Assembly (NCBI GenBank): GCA_938091985.1
Contig: CALKOE010000430.1
Coordinates: forward strand, 1-8,083
DNA from: an uncultured Acidimicrobiales bacterium
GTDB taxonomy: Bacteria; Actinomycetota; Acidimicrobiia; Acidimicrobiales; Aldehydirespiratoraceae
Reading direction: 5' to 3'
DNA: 8,083 nucleotides
Shown: positions 6,351 through 8,083 of the stretch, in pieces
Layout of the letters: each line of letters starts with the position of its first letter
Numbering within the stretch: the first letter of the stretch is position 1
Translations under genes and position numbers: made by a program
Notes under the pieces: model-generated
Told to the model about the DNA's origin: nothing
Databases searched by the model: none
What the model saw: only the letters and a program-made list of their open reading frames with translations

Positions 6351-8083
6351 ATGGGAACAAATGCGTCCCGCTTGGAACGCTTCCGCGACACCTTCACGAT
6401 CCGCCGCCGCCTCGCCGCGTTCGGCGTCGTGGCGATCGCTTTTGCCTCCGCCGCCTCGTTCAGCTCCATCCAGTCATTGCAGCGCACCGGCGAAGCCACC
6501 GACCGAGCGACCACCCTCGCCAGCATTCAGCACTACCACCAGGACGCACTGACGCAGCTCTCGATCATGCAGAGCGCAGTACTCGAGTCGATCCTCGCCA
6601 ACGAGGGATCGATGACGAGAACGCCCGACGAGCTCCAAGCCGACCTTCTCTCGGCGGCAGCTGCCTTCACCCGTGATCACGAGGTGATCGAGAGCCTCGA
6701 CCCTGATGGGGCGCTCGGGCTCGATCTCCCAGATGTCGACCTGGCACAGGCGCGCTACATCGAAGACGCCCTCCGCCTCGGTGAACTCGCGGCAACCGAC
6801 CCATCAGTCGCCGCAGTCGAGCTCGACGCATTCCTCCTGATGGCCGATCCGCTGTTCGCCGAGATGGACCAGATCACCACCATCACCGCACTCAGTGCGG
6901 CGAACGCCGCCGTGGCCGCCGACAACGCTGAGGAGTCGGCCAAGCGCAGCATCATGATCACATCAGCAATCGGCACACTGATGATCATCGCGGTGACCGC
7001 ACTGGTCGCGGTTTCGATCGCTCGACAGCTCGGGCAGCTGTCGAAGATTGCACGGGCCATGGCCGCCGGCGATCTTCGGGTACGCAACGAGATCCGCAGC
7101 GCCGACGAGCTCGGCGACCTTGCCCGCAGCTTCGACGAGATGGCCGACAGCTTCGAGGATCTCGTGACCCGCCTCGAAGCCGAGGCCTCGCAGGACGCAT
7201 TCCGCCGCCAACTCTTCGATGCCTTCGACATGGCGGCAGACGGTGAGGACGTTCACACCATCGTCGAGGAGGCGATGGTCCTCATCAGCGACCGGCCGAT
7301 GGAGATGCTCCTTTCCGACAGCAGCAAGCACCACGTCGCGCGCGCCGTGGCCCACCCCGACGCCGGCGCGCCGAGCTGTCCCGTGGGATCCACCGGACAG
7401 TGTGTGGCCGTTCGCCGCGGGCATCGGCTGATCTTCGAGTCGAGCGATGCCATCGATGCGTGCCCGCACCTCAAGCGTCGCGGTGCACCCTGCTCGGCAG
7501 TGTGCGTCCCGGTGACGTTCAACGGCCAGGCCATGGGCGTGATCCACGCAACCGGCGAGGACGGGGTCAAGGCCGATGCGATGACCGTCGACCGGCTGGC
7601 GGCCCTTGCCAGCCAGACCGGCGCCCGACTCGGCACGATCAACGCCTTCCAGGGGGCCCGGGAGCAGGCATCGATCGACGGGCTCACCGGCCTGCGGAAC
7701 CGCCGCACTCTCGAGAACGAGGCTCGCTCGCTCGCCGCGTCCGGCACCTCCTACGGGCTGATCATGTGCGATCTCGACCGGTTCAAGAACCTCAACGATC
7801 ACTTCGGCCACGAGATGGGCGACCGGGCACTTCGCCTGTTCGCACAGATCCTGGAGGAGACCACCCGGGAGGGCGACATCACAGCCCGACTCGGCGGTGA
7901 GGAGTTCGTCGTGATTCAGCCCGGCATGTCGGCCCCCGACGCCGTCGCCACGGTCGAACGCATTCAGCTGTCACTCGCCGCTCGCCTCGAAGTCGGCGAC
8001 GGACCCACGTTCACCTCCAGCTTCGGCGTCAGCGACACCTCGATGGCCCACGGCTTCGACGCAACCCTTCGCATCGCCGATGC
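6351..8083 (+). CDS. Membrane-bound diguanylate cyclase (HAMP, Cys-rich GAF-like, GGDEF), 3' end cut by window
   Basis: A sensor that would make cyclic di-GMP from two GTP. The frame is open to the window edge (577 codons) and probably lacks only the last 25-40 residues. Order: short basic cytoplasmic start; membrane helix about 21-38; a mainly helical extracytoplasmic region about 39-200 that I do not recognise; membrane helix about 201-222; HAMP about 223-275 with DELGDLARSFDEM (252-264); a probable coiled linker; a GAF-like region about 284-437; GGDEF from about 440. The cyclase domain has DGLTGLRNRR (443-452), DLDRFKNLND (474-483), an RxxD inhibitory site (Arg506, Asp509) and the active GGEEF form (515-519), so it looks catalytically competent and product-inhibited. 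The GAF-like region has cysteines 343, 351, 371, 381 and 385. No EAL domain is visible. ATG 6351 gives a compact N-terminus; in-frame ATG 6300 would add 17 residues. No strong Shine-Dalgarno distinguishes them. Confidence 0.93.
   Translation, partial: MGTNASRLERFRDTFTIRRRLAAFGVVAIAFASAASFSSIQSLQRTGEATDRATTLASIQHYHQDALTQLSIMQSAVLESILANEGSMTRTPDELQADLLSAAAAFTRDHEVIESLDPDGALGLDLPDVDLAQARYIEDALRLGELAATDPSVAAVELDAFLLMADPLFAEMDQITTITALSAANAAVAADNAEESAKRSIMITSAIGTLMIIAVTALVAVSIARQLGQLSKIARAMAAGDLRVRNEIRSADELGDLARSFDEMADSFEDLVTRLEAEASQDAFRRQLFDAFDMAADGEDVHTIVEEAMVLISDRPMEMLLSDSSKHHVARAVAHPDAGAPSCPVGSTGQCVAVRRGHRLIFESSDAIDACPHLKRRGAPCSAVCVPVTFNGQAMGVIHATGEDGVKADAMTVDRLAALASQTGARLGTINAFQGAREQASIDGLTGLRNRRTLENEARSLAASGTSYGLIMCDLDRFKNLNDHFGHEMGDRALRLFAQILEETTREGDITARLGGEEFVVIQPGMSAPDAVATVERIQLSLAARLEVGDGPTFTSSFGVSDTSMAHGFDATLRIAD

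Noticed and set aside
6963..7811. A 282-codon minus-strand open frame opposite the cyclase
   Set aside because: The plus strand encodes continuous HAMP, GAF-like and GGDEF motifs here; the opposite frame shows no domain and has shadow-like composition.
1..8083. Mobile element, CRISPR array, tRNA/rRNA gene or defence system
   Set aside because: No regularly spaced repeats, terminal inverted repeats, transposase or integrase motifs, or tRNA-like folds were seen; almost all bases are accounted for by housekeeping or signalling genes.

Overview
This GC-rich window, with a strong G/C bias at third codon positions, looks like a chromosomal housekeeping region of an actinomycete. The order DUF2520 gene - panC - X - coaX - (gap or gene) - lysS on one strand resembles the mycobacterial panC-panD-coaX-lysS neighbourhood. 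DUF2510 fused to a scramblase-like domain is also typical of Actinomycetota. A lineage outside the classical mycobacteria/streptomycetes, such as Acidimicrobiia, is possible but is only inferred. Nothing suggests a phage, plasmid, insertion sequence, CRISPR array or defence island.

Layout. Bases 1-506 (+) hold the C-terminal part of a polyprenyl diphosphate synthase. Two bases later, a quinone-oxidoreductase-like MDR dehydrogenase (509-1582, +) begins. It ends tail-to-tail with lysS, the two stop codons sharing one CTAG. The minus strand from 6268 down to 1579 carries a tightly packed, probably operonic series: a Rossmann/DUF2520 protein, panC (pantothenate synthetase), a DUF2510-scramblase-like protein, coaX (type III pantothenate kinase) and lysS (class II lysyl-tRNA synthetase). 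Gaps are 8, 37 and 17 bp, then a 4-bp ATGA overlap. Divergent from it, across a short intergenic stretch with an 18-bp imperfect palindrome, a membrane-bound diguanylate cyclase begins (6351, +) and runs off the window end. It has two membrane segments, HAMP, a Cys-rich GAF-like region and GGDEF.

How the genes fit together. PanC joins pantoate to beta-alanine and CoaX phosphorylates the product, so the minus-strand cluster is a pantothenate/CoA module with lysS downstream. The DUF2520 protein has the fold class expected of a ketopantoate reductase and is a plausible, unproven partner. panD, often found between panC and coaX, is absent from that slot, which holds the scramblase-like gene instead. 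The diguanylate cyclase is an independent signalling gene.

I see no clear new multi-gene system. The observations most worth a second look are the five-cysteine cluster in the GAF-like region of the diguanylate cyclase, the scramblase-like gene in the panD slot, the repeated promoter-like and CGGTTGACC motifs just upstream of genes in the pan/coaX cluster, and the divergent-region palindrome.
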